A stretch of DNA of 64,000 nt from Bradyrhizobiaceae bacterium Ga0074131 (GTDB lineage Bacteria; Pseudomonadota; Alphaproteobacteria; Rhizobiales; Xanthobacteraceae): contig LNEC01000014.1 in assembly GCA_001464035.1 (NCBI GenBank), positions 124,001-188,000 on the forward strand, written 5' to 3'. Of this stretch, positions 36,781 to 46,804 are shown piece after piece. Below the pieces are notes generated by a model. The model did not search any database. It worked only from the letters and a program-made list of their open reading frames with translations, and was not told where the DNA came from. A program made the position numbers and the translations under genes. Within the stretch, counting starts at the first letter, position 1. Every line of letters begins with the position of its first letter.

Positions 36781-37449
36781 ATGTCCCGCACGCCCGTCTT
36801 CATCATCTGCTCGCCCCGTCCGCTGGTCGGCCGGACCCTCCTCGCGCGGCTGTTGACCGAATTCCTGCTGCTGAAGCACGGCGCGGTCACCGCATTCGAC
36901 ATCAATCTGAAAGAGCCGTCGCTGCTCGAATTCCTCCCCGACATCACCGAGACCGCCGAGGTCGACGATACCTTCGGAAAAATGCAGCTGATGGATCGCC
37001 TGATCGTCAATGACGGAGTCGGCAAGGTGATCGACCTCGGCTTCCACGCCTTCGACGAGTTCTTCAAGATGACCGAGGAAATCGGCTTCATGAAGGAGGC
37101 GGCGCGGCGCGGCGTTTCGCCGATCATTCTGTTCGTCGCCGACACCGACCGCGTTTCGGCGCGCGCTTTTCCCATGCTGCAGCAGCAGATTCCGCCGACC
37201 GCCCTGGTGACCATCGACAACGAGCACACCGTGCGCGGGGAATTGCCTCCGGCCATGGCTCGCGGCCGGGTGATGCGCGTGGCCGCATTGCCGTCGTTCC
37301 TGAAAACCTATATCGACCGGCTCACCTTCTCGTTCACCGGGTATCTGCGCGACGAGAGGGATTCATCGACCGAACTGCACCAATGGATCCGCGAAAACTA
37401 TTTCAGCTTCCGCGAACTGGAGTTGAATTTGCTGCTACAGGGATCGTAG
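36781..37449 (+). CDS. ParA-like protein with degenerate P-loop
   Basis: 222 residues. The N-terminus MSRTPVFIICSPRPLVGRTLLARLL aligns with a Walker A loop, but the invariant Lys is Arg (GRT for GKT) and the signature Lys is absent. FDINLKEPSLLEFLPD occupies the position of DTESPRGTLKRFHPE in the gene before. Likely a non-hydrolysing partner of that ATPase. Its last 47 bases overlap the convergent HTH-hydrolase gene. Confidence 0.8.
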   Translation: MSRTPVFIICSPRPLVGRTLLARLLTEFLLLKHGAVTAFDINLKEPSLLEFLPDITETAEVDDTFGKMQLMDRLIVNDGVGKVIDLGFHAFDEFFKMTEEIGFMKEAARRGVSPIILFVADTDRVSARAFPMLQQQIPPTALVTIDNEHTVRGELPPAMARGRVMRVAALPSFLKTYIDRLTFSFTGYLRDERDSSTELHQWIRENYFSFRELELNLLLQGS

Positions 37450-38608
37450 CACCCTGCCCGCCGCCAGGCTTGTCCGATTGAAAATCTTCAATCAACGACA
37501 TCCACTGATCCCACGCGGGTTCTCCCGGCATGATCACGTGGTTGTCGCTCTCCAGTGAAACAAACCTCGTGCCTGCAATGGCTGCCGCCACCAGCCTGCC
37601 CTCTTCGATCGGGACAATCTGGTCGCGTCTCGAGTGAGTGATCAGTGTCGGCACACCGATCATGGGCAGTATGCCGGTGATATCGATTTCATCCAGCATG
37701 GCCTTCGAACGAAGCACGTTGGCGGCCGAAGCGCTGACGCGCTGAAGCATGGCGAAGGAACGGATCTGGTCGGGTGCCGCGGAAGGAATGAAGAACGACG
37801 CCAGCGCATTGTTGTAGACCGGGCTGTCATTCCCCCACCCGGTGGCGATCAGGGAGTCGACCAGTCCCGATTTCTCGCGTTCAAGATCGCTGTTTCGCCG
37901 ATGGCGTCCCCGGGCGTAGCATCCGTGCAACAGCAACCTCGACACCCGGGTGGGGTGGCGTGCGGCATAGGCGATCGCGAACGCCGCGCCTTGCGAAAGA
38001 CCAAGAAGGGAGAATTTCTCCAGAGCGAGCCCGTCGACAACGGCTTCAAGATCACGAACCGAAGCTTCGAACGTGTTGTCGCCGAAATCCCAATCCGAAA
38101 GCCCATTGCCGCGCGCATCGTAGCGAACGAATCGGAAGTTGCGGGCAAACCGGGTGAAGGTGGGTCCCCATGCAGGGCTCACCAGATCATACTCGACATG
38201 GTTAAGCCAATTGGGCGCTTTGACCACGACAGGGCCGTCGCCCATGGCTGCGACTGCCAGATGCACCTGGTCAGCGGTCGTGCAAAAGGTGATCGCTTGC
38301 TGCGACGCCGGCGCGGCGTCGCCATCGCGAGCAACTGCAGCGTCGATGCGGCGGTCAAGAGCGCTGGTGCGAAACTTCGCCTCGAAGGCAGCCAGCGGCC
38401 GCTCCCAGTCCGAGCGGAGCAGGCCCGCGACGCGGTCCGCAAGCTTCGCCGTCAGCTGATCCAGGCTGGCGGCGCTTGGCCGCGTCGCGCCCGAAACCCA
38501 CCGGCTCACCACCGACTTGTCGATCCCGATTTCGCGGGCGAGCCCGGACCGGCTGACCCCTGCGAGGTCGACGATGAGCGCCAGCTTCTGTCTGAAGTCG
38601 TCCTGCAT
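37403..38608 (-). CDS. HTH domain fused to an alpha/beta hydrolase
   Basis: 401 residues. Residues about 1-60 form an XRE/Cro-type HTH (LAREIGIDKSVVSRWVSGATRPSAASLDQL); residues about 120-380 form an alpha/beta hydrolase with a complete triad: Ser205 in GLSQGAAF, Asp329 in SRRDQIVP, His357 in SDNHVIMP. So a DNA-binding protein that may also hydrolyse or sense a ligand. Start at 38608 has GAAGGG. Divergent from another hydrolase gene (38818) across 209 bases. Confidence 0.87.
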   Translation of the reverse strand: MQDDFRQKLALIVDLAGVSRSGLAREIGIDKSVVSRWVSGATRPSAASLDQLTAKLADRVAGLLRSDWERPLAAFEAKFRTSALDRRIDAAVARDGDAAPASQQAITFCTTADQVHLAVAAMGDGPVVVKAPNWLNHVEYDLVSPAWGPTFTRFARNFRFVRYDARGNGLSDWDFGDNTFEASVRDLEAVVDGLALEKFSLLGLSQGAAFAIAYAARHPTRVSRLLLHGCYARGRHRRNSDLEREKSGLVDSLIATGWGNDSPVYNNALASFFIPSAAPDQIRSFAMLQRVSASAANVLRSKAMLDEIDITGILPMIGVPTLITHSRRDQIVPIEEGRLVAAAIAGTRFVSLESDNHVIMPGEPAWDQWMSLIEDFQSDKPGGGQGATIPVAANSTPVRGS

Positions 38609-38817
38609 CGATTTGAAGCCCTTCGAACCCCTTGCCCGATGATGGCTCACCGCAGCGGTCCGGACAATCGGTTCCTGCAACTTCGCGTCGAAGGAAACAA
38701 CTGGTTGCAGGTCCGCGCCCACGTCATCTTCGTCAGCGTCGCCTCTGCCCGGCGCGATATTCCCACCGGGAATCGGCCATCGAGGTTGACGAGAGTCTCA
38801 ATTCACGGTTGGACCCC

Positions 38818-39606
38818 ATGTACCTGAAAACCGCCGACGCCAGCCTGTTTGCCCAGTCCTTTGGCCATGGGCCGCGCACCATCGTGGCCCAGGGGGGCTG
38901 GGTAGGCAGCGGCGAACTCTGGCTGCCGGTTTTCGAACGACTCAGCAGATCCTGGCGAACCATCGCCTATGATCACCGCGGTACCGGTGCGACGATCAGC
39001 CGGGCGCCGCGGATTACGTTCGATCTGCTGGTTTCCGATCTCTTCATGGTACTCGATCGGCTGGGAGTGGACCGGTGCGTGCTGGCGGGCGAATCTGCAG
39101 GCGCCGCGGTGGTGCTGGAAGCAGCATTGCGGCAGCCCGGGCGCTTTTCGGGTCTCGTGCTTGTCGGTGGTCGTTATACCGGAGAACGGACACCGCAACG
39201 GGGCAGGCTGCTCGAGGGGTGCCGTCTCGACTTTCCCTCGACCATGTCGGCCTTCGTCGATGCGTGCGTACCCGAGGAGGACTGCGAAGCCGAGCGAGAG
39301 TGGGGAAAGAAGATTGTGATGCGGTCGAGCGCTACCGCAGCGATTGAGTTGATGGAATGCATGGAAGGGATCGACATCGAATCACGACTGGGACAGTTGC
39401 CGATGCCGGCGCTTGTTGTCCACGGCAACCGCGACGTGATTGCACCTCTGGCCTCGTCCCAGACGCTTGCAGCCAAGCTGCCACATGCAACACTGGCTGT
39501 GATCGACGGCGCTGGTCACGTTCCGACCGTGACGCGATCCGACTGGCTCACACAAAAGATAGAGGACGTCTTTGGCGTGGGCGGCGTCAGGCTCCCGCAA
39601 CAATGA
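38818..39606 (+). CDS. Alpha/beta hydrolase
   Basis: 262 residues. Oxyanion region GGWVGSGELW, YDHRGTGAT, nucleophile Ser93 in GESAGAAV, Asp206 in HGNRDVIAP and His234 in GAGHVPTV make a complete catalytic triad. Substrate unknown; the small cap domain (residues about 120-190) is compatible with lactones or esters. The neighbouring HTH-hydrolase fusion, divergently encoded, is its probable regulator. Start at 38818 by homology; ribosome binding site weak. Confidence 0.87.
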   Translation: MYLKTADASLFAQSFGHGPRTIVAQGGWVGSGELWLPVFERLSRSWRTIAYDHRGTGATISRAPRITFDLLVSDLFMVLDRLGVDRCVLAGESAGAAVVLEAALRQPGRFSGLVLVGGRYTGERTPQRGRLLEGCRLDFPSTMSAFVDACVPEEDCEAEREWGKKIVMRSSATAAIELMECMEGIDIESRLGQLPMPALVVHGNRDVIAPLASSQTLAAKLPHATLAVIDGAGHVPTVTRSDWLTQKIEDVFGVGGVRLPQQ

Positions 39607-39625
39607 GCGGAAGCGCGGGCGCCGA

Positions 39626-40165
<540 letters not shown>

Positions 40166-40185
40166 CGATTTCCCTCTTGCACTTC

Positions 40186-40264
40186 GTCATTGCGAGCACA
40201 GCGAAGCAATCCATCGGAAGGCAAAGAAAGTGTGGATTGCTTCGTCGCTGCTCCTCGCAATGAC
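40186..40264. repeat. Dispersed palindrome (GTCATTGCGAG type)
   Basis: GTCATTGCGAG followed by AGCGAAGCAATCCA on the left is inverted as TGGATTGCTTCG...CTCGCAATGAC on the right. Shorter remnants with the same arms occur at 12679-12707 and about 43799-43833. It lies between apt and trpE(G) and may end the trp transcript. Confidence 0.75.
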
Positions 40265-40265
40265 G

Positions 40266-42431
40266 TCAATTTTCTACGACCCCGAGCCGGAACGCGTTTT
40301 CCACGATGCGCAGGCCGACCGCGCCGCCGAGCGACATCAGCGATTCCGGGTGAAACTGCACGCCGCCGACCGGCAGGATCTTGTGCTCGATCGCCATCGC
40401 CACGCCGTCCTCGGTGCACGCGGTCACGCTGAGCACATCGGGCATGCTGTCGCGCTCGACAAAGAGCGAATGATAGCGGCCGATCACGATTTCATTGGGC
40501 AGGTTCTGCATCAGCCGCCCGCCCCGCACCTGAACCCGCGACGGTCGCCCATGCGCGGGCTGGCCGAGCTGGCCGAGCTGCCCGCCGAAATATTCGCCGA
40601 TCGCCTGCACGCCGAGGCAGACGCCGAAAATCGGCAGCTTCCTGTCGAGTGCGGTATCGATGGTCTTTGAAATCGCAAAATCTTCCGGGCGACCCGGGCC
40701 CGGCGACAGCACCAGCAGATCCCAGGCGTTCTGCTTCAGCATCCGCTGGGCGTGGATGTACCGCACCACCGTAACCGTCGCGCCGACCTGCCGGAAATAA
40801 TCCGCCAGCATATGAACGAAACTGTCGTCGTGGTCGATCAGCAGAACCTTTTTGCCCGATCCCGTTGCATCGGGCGCGATGCTCGACAACGGCTTCGCCG
40901 GATCGCCGCGCAGCGCCTGGAAAAGTGCTGCGGCCTTGACTTGGCATTCCCGGTCCTCAGCGGCGGGATCGGAGTCAAACAGGCAGGTGGCGCCGACCCG
41001 CACTTCGGCAAGGCCGTCCTTCATCCGGATCGTGCGGATGGTAAGCCCCGTATTGATGCTGCCGTCGAAATTCACCGCGCCGATCGCGCCGGCATACCAG
41101 CGCCGCGACGAGCGCTCATTGTCCTCGACGAACTGCATCGCCCACAGTTTCGGCGCGCCGGTCACCGTCACCGCCCAGGCGTGGGTCAGGAAAGCATCGA
41201 GCGAGTCGAAGCCAGGCCGCAGGATACCTTCGACATGATCGACGGTGTGAAACAGTTTCGAGTAGGTTTCGATCTGCCGCCGCGCCAGAACCTTGATAGT
41301 GCCGGGCACGCAGACCCGCGCCTTGTCGTTGCGGTCGACGTCGGTGCACATGTTGAGTTCGAATTCGTCTTTCTCCGAATTCAGCAGTTGGCGGATCTGC
41401 TCGGCGTCGCCGATCGCATCGACGCCGCGCGCGATGGTGCCCGAAATCGGGCATGTTTCGACCCGCCTGCCGTCGGAGCGCACGAACATCTCCGGCGACG
41501 CCGCCACCAGGAATTCGCCCTCGCCAAGATTCATCAGCGCGCCATAGGGTGACGGGTTGATCCGGCACAGCCGCTGGAACACTTCCGCCGGCGAGCGATC
41601 GCACGGTTCGGCGAACAACTGCCCGGGCACCGCCTCGAACAGATCGCCGCGTGCGAACGCCGCGCGCGCGGTTTCGACGGTGGCCTGATATTCGCCGGGG
41701 GCGTGATCGGCGAATCCCTGCCGCGGCATCCTGACGTAGCCGCTCTCGATGGTTTCGCGCGGCAGCCCCTCGGTGGAATTGCCGTTCCAGGCAAAGTCGT
41801 AGCTCAGCACCACGCCGCGCCCGGTGGCGCGGTCATAGGCCAACAGGCGATCCGGCATGTATAACACGATGTCGCGCTGGTCAGCTTCGCGTTCGCGCTT
41901 CTGCACGAGGTCCTCGATCTGGAACACGAGGTCATAGGCGAAGGCGCCGAACAGGCCGAGCAACGGATCGTCGTTGGCGCCGAGTGCGGCGACCAGATCC
42001 CGCACCAGCGACATCATGCTGGCGCGGCGGGTGCGCAGGTCCTCATCGACCGGCGCTGCGCTGCGCACGATATGGCCGGCAAGGCGGGTGACGGTCCTCT
42101 CGCTAACAACCACGCAGGGTTCACGCAGCGCGTCACGCAGGAACGCGATCAGCACCTCACCCCGTGCGTTCAGCGCCTCAAGCGAGAATGTGACGCCTGA
42201 GGTCTGCAACCACAGCGGCGGATCCGAGAAGCCAAGATCAAAACTCTCGTAACGGCCCGGCACCGTGGTGCCCGACGACAGCACCACGCCGCGGCGGCGA
42301 TCGAGCAGGTCGATCAGATCATCGAGCCGCTTGGCGTCGCCGCTGAATTGCTCGACGTTCCGCGTCACCGCAAGCCCGCCACGGGTGCGGTATTCGCTGT
42401 GGTACGGCAGGGAAAAGGCTGTCCTGTTCAT
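40266..42431 (-). CDS. trpE(G): Anthranilate synthase, fused TrpE-TrpG
   Basis: 721 residues. The first ~500 residues are the chorismate-binding TrpE component (PISGTIARGVDAIGDAEQ, ELNMCTDVDRNDKARVC, TVTGAPKLWAMQFV). The last ~190 are the glutamine amidotransferase TrpG (VLSPGPGRPEDF, FGVCLGVQAIGEYFGG with the catalytic Cys, QFHPESLMSLGG). This fusion is typical of rhizobia. AGAGGA precedes the ATG. Controlled by the leader peptide and hairpins annotated at 42474-42593. Confidence 0.97.
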   Translation of the reverse strand: MNRTAFSLPYHSEYRTRGGLAVTRNVEQFSGDAKRLDDLIDLLDRRRGVVLSSGTTVPGRYESFDLGFSDPPLWLQTSGVTFSLEALNARGEVLIAFLRDALREPCVVVSERTVTRLAGHIVRSAAPVDEDLRTRRASMMSLVRDLVAALGANDDPLLGLFGAFAYDLVFQIEDLVQKREREADQRDIVLYMPDRLLAYDRATGRGVVLSYDFAWNGNSTEGLPRETIESGYVRMPRQGFADHAPGEYQATVETARAAFARGDLFEAVPGQLFAEPCDRSPAEVFQRLCRINPSPYGALMNLGEGEFLVAASPEMFVRSDGRRVETCPISGTIARGVDAIGDAEQIRQLLNSEKDEFELNMCTDVDRNDKARVCVPGTIKVLARRQIETYSKLFHTVDHVEGILRPGFDSLDAFLTHAWAVTVTGAPKLWAMQFVEDNERSSRRWYAGAIGAVNFDGSINTGLTIRTIRMKDGLAEVRVGATCLFDSDPAAEDRECQVKAAALFQALRGDPAKPLSSIAPDATGSGKKVLLIDHDDSFVHMLADYFRQVGATVTVVRYIHAQRMLKQNAWDLLVLSPGPGRPEDFAISKTIDTALDRKLPIFGVCLGVQAIGEYFGGQLGQLGQPAHGRPSRVQVRGGRLMQNLPNEIVIGRYHSLFVERDSMPDVLSVTACTEDGVAMAIEHKILPVGGVQFHPESLMSLGGAVGLRIVENAFRLGVVEN

Positions 42432-42473
42432 GTGATCCTCTTATGGAACTTGCGGAGGGAGCGCCATGCAGGA

Positions 42474-42506
42474 CAAACAAACGGCCGTCGCATTGCGGTG
42501 ACGGCC
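42474..42506 (-). terminator. Attenuator terminator of trpE(G)
   Basis: Read on the minus strand, GGCCGTC (42506-42500) pairs with GACGGCC (42489-42483) around a ten-base loop and is followed by TTTGTTTG, a U-rich tail. It lies between the leader peptide and trpE(G). A second small hairpin, CACCTC/GAGGTG at 42540-42555, overlaps the end of the leader peptide. Confidence 0.8.
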
Positions 42507-42545
42507 TCTGACGATCTGGGAAAATGGAATCGCACCGGCCACCTC

Positions 42546-42593
42546 TCAGGAGGTGCGCCACCAGAGACGAACTGGGCGGACAACGGTGTTCAT
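42546..42593 (-). CDS. trpL: trp leader peptide
   Basis: A 15-residue ORF, MNTVVRPVRLWWRTS, with two adjacent Trp codons at 42558-42563, ending inside the first hairpin of the leader. Tandem Trp codons ahead of competing hairpins and a U-tailed terminator are the signature of Trp attenuation, a mechanism established for rhizobial trpE(G). The gene is too short for homology, but position and Trp codons make the call strong. Confidence 0.85.
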   Translation of the reverse strand: MNTVVRPVRLWWRTS

Positions 42594-42761
42594 GGCGGTT
42601 AAACACCATGCCGGAGTTGAAACGTCAAGAGAGGCGGCCGCGAGCCCTGGGCGGTTTTGGGGCTGATCTTTTGGTGTCGAAGCCGGCAAAAATGCGTAGG
42701 ATTTGAGCAAGTCAAAGTGAATCCGGTGGCCTGGATTCCCAAAGAGAATACGGAGGCGACG

Positions 42762-43772
42762 ATGCCGTTACAGGCGCCGATACGGGCCTTGGGATATGCC
42801 GGCTTCGGCTCCAGCCATCTCGACGATTGGCGGCAGTTTGGCACCGGGCTGGTCGGACTGCAGGCGGTGGAGCGCGGCAATTCCCTGCTGGCGTTCCGGA
42901 TGGACGACCGCAAGCAACGCATCGTCATCGACCGCGCGATGCCGGACGGCGCTCGCTTCTTCGGATGGGAGGTGGCGGACTCGGCCGATCTCGACGCCCT
43001 CGCCGCCCGGCTGGACAAGGCTGGGGTCGATGTATCAGCCGAACCGCAAACGCTGGCCGATGCGCGGCGGGTTCGCAGCCTAATTTCTTTCTGCGATCCC
43101 ACCGGCAATCGGCTTGAAGCATTTCACGGCGCCGAGACCGACGACACGCCGTTCAGCCCCGGCCGTTCGATCTCGGGCTTCCGCACGGGGCCGCTCGGAC
43201 TCGGCCATGCGGTGCTGACGGTCGAGAACATCGACACGATGATGCCGTTCTATGTCGACCTGCTCGGTTTCGGCCTCAGCGACTACATCCAGAAGCCGTT
43301 TCGCGCCTATTTCTTCCACGTCAACGCGCGCCACCACAGCCTCGCGATGATCGAGACCGGCAAGGGCGGCATGCACCATCTGATGGTCGAATTGTTCTCG
43401 CTTGACGATGTCGGGCAGGCCTACGATATCGCCTCGTGCCAGCAGGACCGAGTCAGCGTCACGCTCGGCCGCCACACCAACGACTTCATGACTTCGTTCT
43501 ATGCCAAGTCGCCCTCCTCCTTCATGATCGAATGCGGCTGGGGCGGCCGCGAGATCGATCCGTCAGGCTGGCAGCCGGTCGAGATGTTCGACGGCCCGAG
43601 CCTGTGGGGCCATGAACGGCTCTGGCTGCCGCCGACCGAACGCGAGTTGGCGCGCGAGATGCGCCTGCGCGCCGCGGCCGAAGGGCGACGCGTGCCGGTG
43701 CAGGTGATGGATGGCAATTACAAGCTTATGTCGGGCACCTGCGCCTGGTGGGATGGTGTCAAGGCAGGATAA
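42762..43772 (+). CDS. Extradiol dioxygenase-like VOC protein
   Basis: 336 residues of two vicinal-oxygen-chelate modules, as in 2,3-dihydroxybiphenyl 1,2-dioxygenase. The C-terminal module holds probable Fe(II) ligands: His in GLGHAVLTV, His in HHLMVELF or ARHHSLAMIE, and Glu in SFMIECGWGG. Cleaves a catechol-type ring if active; substrate unknown. CGGAGGCGACG ahead of the ATG supports the start. Downstream, convergent, is dienelactone hydrolase, which acts on ring-cleavage products of a different (ortho) route. Confidence 0.86.
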   Translation: MPLQAPIRALGYAGFGSSHLDDWRQFGTGLVGLQAVERGNSLLAFRMDDRKQRIVIDRAMPDGARFFGWEVADSADLDALAARLDKAGVDVSAEPQTLADARRVRSLISFCDPTGNRLEAFHGAETDDTPFSPGRSISGFRTGPLGLGHAVLTVENIDTMMPFYVDLLGFGLSDYIQKPFRAYFFHVNARHHSLAMIETGKGGMHHLMVELFSLDDVGQAYDIASCQQDRVSVTLGRHTNDFMTSFYAKSPSSFMIECGWGGREIDPSGWQPVEMFDGPSLWGHERLWLPPTERELAREMRLRAAAEGRRVPVQVMDGNYKLMSGTCAWWDGVKAG

Positions 43773-43843
43773 GCGCGCGACCTGTCTCGGGGATCGATCT
43801 GGACTGCGTCATCGCCTTGCTTCTCGCAATGACGAAGAATGTC

Positions 43844-44518
43844 TCACCCCAGATGCTTCTTGAAGTATTCGGTGGCCCGGCCCCAGGCGAGCTCGGCCGC
43901 CTCGCGGTCGTGCACCGACTGGCGCTGCTCGTTGACGAAGGCGTGCTCGGCGTCATACCGGAACAGTTCGAGCGACTTGCCGGCGGCCTTCATCGCTTGC
44001 TCGAATGCATCGACGGCCTGCGGCGTGCACCAGTCGTCCTTGTTGGCGAAGTGCGCCTGCAGCGGAATCTTCACGTCGGCGGGTTTGGCCGCCTGCTCCG
44101 GCGGAATGCCGTAGAACACCACGCCGGCGGCGAGTTCGGGAATCCTGGCGGCGCCGATGATGGTCACCGCACCGCCGAGGCAGAAACCGGTCAGGCCGAC
44201 CTTGGCGCCGTTCCTGGCCAGATAAAGTGCTGCGCCGCGCACGGTCTGGGTGGTGGCGTCGATGAAGTCCAGCGAGTTCATCTCTTTGCCGGCGGCGTCG
44301 GTGTCGTGATACGGCACCACCTTGCCCTTGTAGAGATCGGGCGCCAGCGCATCGAAGCCGGCCAGCGCGAAGCGGTCGCACAGCCCTTTGATCTGCTCGG
44401 ACAGCCCCCACCATTCCTGGATCACCACCACGCCAGGCGCGTTGCCGCGCGCCGCATTGGCGAGATAGCCGCCGGCGTCCTTGCCGTCCGGACGCTTGAA
44501 CGTGATGCTGGTACCCAT
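43844..44518 (-). CDS. Dienelactone hydrolase family protein
   Basis: 224 residues with the Cys-Asp-His triad of the family: Cys113 in GFCLGGAV, Asp161 or Asp162 in NKDDWCTP, His192 in DAEHAFVN; Glu35 in VIQEWWGL is the residue that controls the Cys. Hydrolyses dienelactone or related esters. Start at 44518 has GGGAGGAA. A shadow repeat fragment lies just downstream (about 43799-43833). Confidence 0.93.
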   Translation of the reverse strand: MGTSITFKRPDGKDAGGYLANAARGNAPGVVVIQEWWGLSEQIKGLCDRFALAGFDALAPDLYKGKVVPYHDTDAAGKEMNSLDFIDATTQTVRGAALYLARNGAKVGLTGFCLGGAVTIIGAARIPELAAGVVFYGIPPEQAAKPADVKIPLQAHFANKDDWCTPQAVDAFEQAMKAAGKSLELFRYDAEHAFVNEQRQSVHDREAAELAWGRATEYFKKHLG

Positions 44519-44614
44519 GGGTTCCTCCCGCGATTTCCTTGGGGCAGATTGGCGGCTATTCTGTCCGCACGGCGATCCCAACGCAATCGGGTAGCTCGCT
44601 GCGCTGCGCCCGAC

Positions 44615-44640
44615 AAAAAAAGCCCCGCCGGGGCTTTTTC
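44615..44640. terminator. Bidirectional Rho-independent terminator after fbcH
   Basis: GCCCC (44622-44626) and GGGGC (44630-44634) are flanked by A5 and T5 runs that extend the stem, giving a T-run on both strands. On the minus strand it follows the fbcH stop (44667) by about 27 bases. Confidence 0.9.
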
Positions 44641-44666
44641 GATGTCAGGTCAATGGCGCTTCAAAA

Positions 44667-46739
44667 TCAGTGCGCGTCGGCCCAGACCTTCTTCTTGGTG
44701 AAGTACAGGAGGCCCGTGAGCAGGATCAGGAACACGAACACCTGCATGCCCAGCCGCTTGCGCGCCTCCATGTGCGGCTCCGCGGCCCACATCAGGAAGG
44801 TGGTGACGTCCTTGGAATATTGCGCCACCGTCGCCGGCGCGCCGTCGGCGTAGCTGACCTGGCCGTCGCTGAGCGGGTTCGGCATCTTGATGGCGTGGCC
44901 CGGGAAATATTTGTTGTAGTGGGAGCCCTCCGGCAGCGTGAACCCGGCCGGCGGCTTTTCCTCATAGCCCTGCATCAGCGCGCTGACATAGTTCGGGCCC
45001 TGCTCCTGGAACTGGGTGAATAGGTCAACGATGAACATCGGAAAGCCGCGCGGGTAGGAGCGCGCCTTGGTGATCAGCGACAGGTCCGGCGGCAACGCAC
45101 CGCCATTGGCCGCACGGGCCGCTTGATCGTTCGGGAACGGCGACGGGAAGTAGTCGGCGGGCCGGCCGGGCCGCTCGAACATATCGCCCGCATCGTTCGG
45201 ACCGTCCTTGACCTTGTACTCGGAGGCGAAGGCTGCTGCCTGCGCAGCCGAAAAGCCGGGACCGCCGGGGTCGGCGAGATTGCGGAACGCGACATAGGAC
45301 AGGCCATGGCAGGACGCGCAGACTTCCTTGTAGACCTGGAGGCCGCGCTGCATCGCGCCACGGTCGAACTTGCCGAACGGACCCGCGAACGACCATTTCT
45401 CCGACGGCGGCGTGATCTGACCCTCTGCCGCTCGGGCGTCCGGCGCGGATCCCGCGAACAGCGCGCCGGCGATGGCGAGCGCGATCACCGTGGACACCAT
45501 CGGCGTCGACTTGCTTCCGGTCTTCGCCAGCACGTCGTCGGCGATCGAATTCGGCACCGGTCGCGGCTTTTCGATCCGGCTCAGGAGAGGGAGCACGATC
45601 AGGAAATAGGCGAAGTAGCAGAAGGTCAGGATACGTCCGGCAATCACGTAGACGCCTTCGGCGGGCTTGCCGCCGAGCCAGCCGAGCAGCAGGCAGACAA
45701 CGACGAAGATCCAGAAGAATTGCTTCGCCAGCGGGCGATACTTCGACGAACGGGTCTTGGCGGTGTCGAGCCACGGCAGGAACGCCAGGATCAGGATCGC
45801 GCCGAACATCGCCACCACGCCGGCGAGCTTGTCCGGGATCGAGCGCAGGATCGCGTAGAACGGCAGGTAGTACCATTCCGGCACGATATGGGCCGGCGTC
45901 ACGCCGGGATTGGCCGGGATGTAGTTGTCGGCCTCGCCGAGATAGTTCGGCATGTAGAAAATGAACCAGGCGAAGAACAGCAGGAAGCAGGAAATGCCGA
46001 ACGCGTCCTTCATGGTCGCATAGGGCGTGAACGGCACGGTGTCCTTTGGCGTCTTCGGCTCGACGCCAGCCGGATTGTTCTGGCCGGCGACGTGCAGCGC
46101 CCAGACGTGCAGCACGACCACGCCGGCGATCACGAACGGCAGCAGGTAGTGCAGCGAGAAGAAGCGGTTCAGCGTCGGATTGCCCACCGAATAGCCGCCC
46201 CACAGCAGGGTGACGATGCTGTCGCCGACATAGGGAATGGCGGAAAACAGGTTGGTGATGACGGTAGCGCCCCAGAAGCTCATCTGGCCCCACGGCAGCA
46301 CGTAACCCATGAAACCGGTCGCCATCATCAGGAGGTAGATGATGACGCCGAGAATCCACAGGACCTCGCGCGGCTCCTTGTACGAACCGTAGTAGAGGCC
46401 GCGGAACATATGGATGTAGACAGCAACGAAGAACATCGAGGCGCCCGCGGCGTGCATGTTGCGCAGCAGCCAGCCGTAGTTCACGTCGCGCACGATGCTT
46501 TCGACCGACTTGAAGGCCATATCGACATGCGGCGTGTAGTGCATCGCCAGGACCACGCCTGTGATGATCTGCAAGGCGAGCATCATCGAGAGGATGGCGC
46601 CGAAGGTCCACCAGTAGTTGAGGTTGCGCGGCGTCGGATAGGCCACGAACGAGGAATGCATAAGTCCCAAGATCGGGAGACGCCGCTCAATCCACTTCAA
46701 CGCGGGATTGGTCGGCTGGTAGTCGGATGGTCCGCTCAT
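44667..46739 (-). CDS. fbcH: Cytochrome b/c1 fusion of the bc1 complex
   Basis: 690 residues. Cytochrome b occupies about 1-410 (eight membrane spans, [16 protein letters not shown] quinol-oxidation motif, heme His pairs). A signal-like segment starts at Met414 ([17 protein letters not shown]...ARAAEG) and cytochrome c1 follows with heme-binding CASCH at 474-478 and a C-terminal membrane anchor. In Bradyrhizobium the fused product is known to be processed into two subunits; the internal signal fits that. Co-transcribed with fbcF, 65 bases apart. Confidence 0.97.
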   Translation of the reverse strand: MSGPSDYQPTNPALKWIERRLPILGLMHSSFVAYPTPRNLNYWWTFGAILSMMLALQIITGVVLAMHYTPHVDMAFKSVESIVRDVNYGWLLRNMHAAGASMFFVAVYIHMFRGLYYGSYKEPREVLWILGVIIYLLMMATGFMGYVLPWGQMSFWGATVITNLFSAIPYVGDSIVTLLWGGYSVGNPTLNRFFSLHYLLPFVIAGVVVLHVWALHVAGQNNPAGVEPKTPKDTVPFTPYATMKDAFGISCFLLFFAWFIFYMPNYLGEADNYIPANPGVTPAHIVPEWYYLPFYAILRSIPDKLAGVVAMFGAILILAFLPWLDTAKTRSSKYRPLAKQFFWIFVVVCLLLGWLGGKPAEGVYVIAGRILTFCYFAYFLIVLPLLSRIEKPRPVPNSIADDVLAKTGSKSTPMVSTVIALAIAGALFAGSAPDARAAEGQITPPSEKWSFAGPFGKFDRGAMQRGLQVYKEVCASCHGLSYVAFRNLADPGGPGFSAAQAAAFASEYKVKDGPNDAGDMFERPGRPADYFPSPFPNDQAARAANGGALPPDLSLITKARSYPRGFPMFIVDLFTQFQEQGPNYVSALMQGYEEKPPAGFTLPEGSHYNKYFPGHAIKMPNPLSDGQVSYADGAPATVAQYSKDVTTFLMWAAEPHMEARKRLGMQVFVFLILLTGLLYFTKKKVWADAH

Positions 46740-46804
46740 GATGCGATCCCTAGGGAAATATGACGACGCGACGGGCTCGGAGTCTCGGATGTCGGATCCG
46801 AGGC

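Noticed and set aside
45123..46763. Plus-strand frame of 546 codons
   Set aside because: Antisense to fbcH; composition is His/Arg-rich, typical of a shadow frame in GC-rich DNA.
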